DNA of 64,000 bases, taken from contig CM077644.1 of the NCBI GenBank assembly GCA_039707465.1, positions 141,794,462 through 141,858,461 of the forward strand, read 5' to 3'. The notes under the pieces were generated by a model, which saw only the letters and a list, made by a program, of their open reading frames with translations, ran no database searches and was not told the DNA's origin. This DNA is from Rhabdophis nuchalis. Taxonomy: Eukaryota > Chordata > Lepidosauria > Squamata > Natricidae. The position numbers and the translations under genes were made by a program. Within the stretch, counting starts at the first letter, position 1. Every line of letters starts with the position of its first letter. This document shows, one piece after another, positions 60,582 to 64,000 of this stretch.

Positions 60582-62757
60582 TACAGTTTTCAAGGGATGC
60601 GGAAAACCTCAATGTTTAAGCTAAGGCTGGGTTGGCAGAATATTGCTAGGCTTATGCAACCTGGTTTTCTGCAGTTGCACCACATGGAATGGTAAAATCA
60701 CCAATCACCATTCATACCAGTAACATATCAAAATGGGTTGATCAGTTGGATCAGAGATGCAGACTTGGAAGGATAGTATGGACTGGCAGCTTCAGCAGCT
60801 TAGAAATGCAGTCACTGTGATCTTTATACTCTTCAAAGGAGGTGTGCAATCTGCTGCTTAGGCTGTTTCTGGATTCCAGATGGCATTTCTTTAAAAGACA
60901 TAGAAAAGTTGGTAAATAAATTTCAGCTTACATTTCATTGGTATGTGACATCAACTGCCAGTAGAAAAAGATCACAAGAAATCTAAGAAACTTTAGTAAA
61001 CAGTCAGTAGCTGTGCGAGTTTCATTATTTTGGTACATTTTGGGGGCAGAGGTGCAAGGAGGAAAAGATAAAAATGTCATTCCTAATCAATATGAAATAT
61101 ATTGTTTACAATTTTCTGAAGAGTTCCAAGTCCAGCACTTATCTAGGTGATAAAATGATCAAGGTTAATTTCCATTATGTGGTTACCTATTCATTCCCAA
61201 GTCCATCTACTTTGTGCAGAAACCTCCAGAGGATCTCTTGCAGACAAGCTTATTTCTTTGGGGCATTAATCCCACCAAATTTCACAGAATCAAGATTGGA
61301 GAGGATCTTGGAAGGTTTCTAGTCCAACCTCTTGCCCTAGGGGGGGATTTGTTATCCTGCATATGGTTCATAATAAATATTTACGTGCATTCTCACCTTT
61401 GTTTAATTTGGCTTATTTAAAAAATTGCAATTGAACAAAAGGGACGTCCCAATGATTTCAAAAAGAGACTTACTGTAAGCCTCCCATCAAATTCACAAGT
61501 GAAGTGATGGAGAATCAGTGACTCATTAGTGGTTGCTGAATGACAGTTCCCAAATGTTGTCCAAGCTTGGTGAGACTGCTGGGAATTATAATTATCCAAC
61601 TTATGAAAAGTCACAGATCCCATGCCTGCTAAGGACTTGCTTCAAGTATATGCAAAAATCATGGGCAGCTCTTGTCATCCACTGGTACATAAAGTAAACG
61701 ACACAGGGAAGCAAAGAAACCGTTCACAAGAGAAGTTATTTACAGCAACAGTGTGCAATTAAACATTGCTTAGGTAACAAGCAGGTAATAAGCACTTGCT
61801 GTTGGACAGGAAGCAATGCAAGCCTAAATAAATCAAATTAGACTTCCGTGTAAATTCTTGTTTAATTTTATGCTACAATCTCCTTTTGTAATTCCTTTGT
61901 TAAAGGATTAAAGCTTTCAAAGCACCAGAATATCCTGGGAATTTGAAATGTTCTTGCCCTAGTTACTGAATGTTGATAACATCTCTAATCTTTAAGCTTG
62001 GGTCTCTTTGTTATTTTGTTTCATTTTATTTTTGCAAATGTATGACCTTTCTTCCTTAGGCAAATCGGAGAAGGCTACAGTTGACAGGTATTTCTTATTT
62101 ACTTACTTTAAATGAAAAGATTGATCAGTGTAGACGAATTATCAAAGTTACACAATTGATGTACAGTTTAAGTTAATAAAAGATTAACCATACCAGCCAA
62201 AGTGCATTGAGTTATTGTTATGATATAAAAAGAATAGAAATCTTGGAACTTTAGGCCAAAATCTCCACTGTATTGTTATTTGTTAGCACTAAACAAAGGA
62301 TGAAAAATTAAGTAGAGGAAAAAACCTCTACTAAAGTAATATAGACAACGATTTGTTTTGTAATTCTCTCCTCTTTCTACTCCAACTAAAACATAATTAT
62401 AAACATAGACTTTAGAAACTATACTCTTAAATCGTGGTTTCTTAAACATTTCTTTTCTCTCAGGACCCCTTCTCACTTTTACTAATTATGGATGACCCCA
62501 AAGCAGCTTTCATTTGTACAAGTTTTATTAATTAGTATTTACCACATTAAAAATTTAAATTGATACATTCGCGGCCACTACCACTTTTCAAAATTGTTTG
62601 TTGGGATTATAATATTGTTTTATGTTTCATCATAGGATGGCAAATAATTTTGATTTTGCAGACTCCGGGGCAGATCTTGGAGGACTCCCAGAGATCCTAG
62701 GACCACACTGTAAGAAACCTACTCTGTTTGTATTTTGTGCTGCTGTGTGATATGTAG
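60582..62757. other. unassigned stretch except the CR1 remnant
   Basis: No exon, RNA gene or further element recognised. In mammals REST lies beyond SPINK2 on this side; none of its exons is seen here. Confidence 0.45.
61286..61345 (-). mobile_element. CR1 3' tail remnant
   Basis: GATTGGAGAGGATCTTGGAAG and TCTAGTCCAACCTCTTGCCC match the CR1 3' end. Confidence 0.55.
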
Positions 62758-62759
62758 TA

Positions 62760-63135
62760 TAGGTAGTCCTCAACTTACAACAATTCATTTAGTGATCGTT
62801 CAAAGTTACAATGGCTTTGGAAAAAGTGACATGATCCTTTTTCACACTTCCAACTGTTGTACATCCCCATGATCAAAATTCATATGGTTGGCAACTGACT
62901 CACATTTATGACGGTTGTAGTCTCCCTGGGTTATATGATTCACTTTTGAAAACTTCTGATAAGCAAAGTCAGTGGTGAAGCCAGATTCACTTAACAACTG
63001 TATCACTAACTTAAGATGCAATGATTCACTTAACAACTGTGGCAAGAAATGTCATAAAATGGGGCAAACTCACTTAAATGTTTCACTTAGCAACATGAAT
63101 TTTGGGCCCAATTGTCATAAGTCAAGGAATACCTG
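62760..63135. mobile_element. Tigger-like short DNA transposon
   Basis: The ends are TAGGTAGTCCTCAACTTAC and GTCAAGGAATACCTG, flanked by TA (62758-62759, 63136-63137). Confidence 0.8.
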
Positions 63136-63756
63136 TACATCGGGAAAGCATTTTTGCTGAAGTTTAGCTAAACCTCTCTGATGTATACATACTGCTATGC
63201 AGATGTTTTTGTATACCACACTAGAGGATAGTTGAAAGCACTCTTTAGCAAGAAAATTTGGTTGAACTCAAGGATGTGGTCCTTCTGTTTGTTGGAAAGC
63301 CTATTTTTGATGGAAGCCAGAGCCAATCAGGAGGAGGCAGGGAGTCAATATGGCTTGAGCCTTGAGTTCAAATTCAGATGCTTGATTTTTAAAAACAATT
63401 AAAAATGTTTAGATTAGAGCTCTCACATTGTACAGAAGTTTCTTTTCTTTTCATATGGCATCAAGTTTTTACTTTATATCTATGTCTATGGATTTCAAGA
63501 ACTCGCTGCTCTGGATATCTAAGATAACTAGCAATTAGCAGTTAAAGATTTGAGAGATGATTGCAAGCAAGAGATATAACAACTAAATATACCTGTTCAC
63601 AATGAAATGGAGATCATCAGTGATAAATCGGGTAGTTTCATTAATTTAATTAGTAAGAACAAAAAGGAGATACCTTCCTCTGAAATTTGATAAGATCCAA
63701 GCTGAATTCACATAAATTTAACCTGCTGCATTTTCTAGAACTAAAAATTATATCTA

Positions 63757-63955
63757 CAGGTAGTCCTTGACTTATGACGAAAGTTGAACCCCAAATTTAT
63801 GTTGCTAAGCAAAACAGCTGTTAAATGAATTTTGCCCCATTTTTTAATCTGTCTTGCCAAGTTGTTAAATGAATCACTGCAGTTAAGTTAGTAACACAGT
63901 TGTTAAGTGACTATTGCTTCCTCATTGACTTTACTTGTCAGAAGGTTGTAAAGCA
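63757..63955. mobile_element. Tigger-like element, interrupted
   Basis: It starts CAGGTAGTCCTTGACTTATG after TA and follows the family to AGAAGGTTGTAAAG, where the next element begins. Confidence 0.75.
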
Positions 63956-64000
63956 GTGTTTCTCAACCTTGGCGACTTTACGTCCTATGGACTTCAACTT
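63956..64000. mobile_element. foldback-family hAT, cut by the window edge
   Basis: It starts CAGTGTTTCTCAACCTTGGC, identical in type to the palindrome at 27096, and runs off the end. It is inserted in the Tigger-like element. Confidence 0.75.

Overview
The window reads as nuclear DNA from a squamate reptile, most likely a snake. Two low-density vertebrate genes lie on the minus strand in a sea of interspersed repeats. The repeat set points to squamates: two Sauria-type tRNA SINEs ending in AAGGTAAAGG tails, CR1/L3-type LINEs (one ending in the ATTCT/AATAG pentamer array known from snake L3 elements), CR1, Rex-like, L1 and a large L2/CR1-group LINE family, plus many short hAT-like and Tigger-like DNA transposons. 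No prokaryotic genes, CRISPR array or rRNA was seen.

Host genes. (1) HOPX (homeodomain-only protein): two coding exons at 13851-13988 and 12209-12286 splice in phase to a 71-residue protein. (2) A Kazal serine-protease inhibitor, best matching SPINK2: four coding exons (58906-58945, 58514-58554, 56323-56432, 54668-54716) splice in phase to a 79-residue secreted protein with six Kazal cysteines and Arg at the expected P1 position. It has a CpG-rich promoter, a TATA-like box and a close AATAAA signal. HOPX and SPINK2 are neighbours in the same orientation in mammals (human 4q12), so order and strand look like conserved microsynteny. About 40 kb of repeat-rich DNA separates them.

Layout. 1-6600: a minus-strand 3' fragment of an L2-like LINE, a TAGG minisatellite, then a near-full-length L2-like LINE (about 1110-6349) with a 5' UTR containing two tandem 145-bp units, an AP endonuclease and a reverse transcriptase. 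A younger copy of a sister subfamily (about 3691-4320) is inserted between these two domains. 6600-12200: mostly unassigned sequence with small transposons and the likely HOPX 3' UTR. 12200-14030: HOPX. 14060-31000: LINE fragments (CR1-L3, L1 ORF1, L2-like, Rex-like, CR1), a Sauria SINE, many hAT elements with 8-bp target-site duplications (TSDs) and two perfect palindromes. 31500-35200: relatively repeat-poor, with a candidate upstream HOPX exon. 35200-54100: more hAT, Tigger-like, CR1 and L2-like copies, a solo LTR, a Penelope-like fragment with a hammerhead-like motif and a second Sauria SINE. 54570-59030: the SPINK2-like gene. 59200-64000: CR1 with a nested hAT element, three Tigger-like elements and unassigned sequence.

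Both genes share an orientation but show no operon-like relation. The most informative material is the repeat stratigraphy (nested insertions with clear TSDs), an ORF1-only L1 insertion bounded by a perfect 17-bp TSD, and two perfect inverted repeats. I did not find a convincing new multi-gene system.
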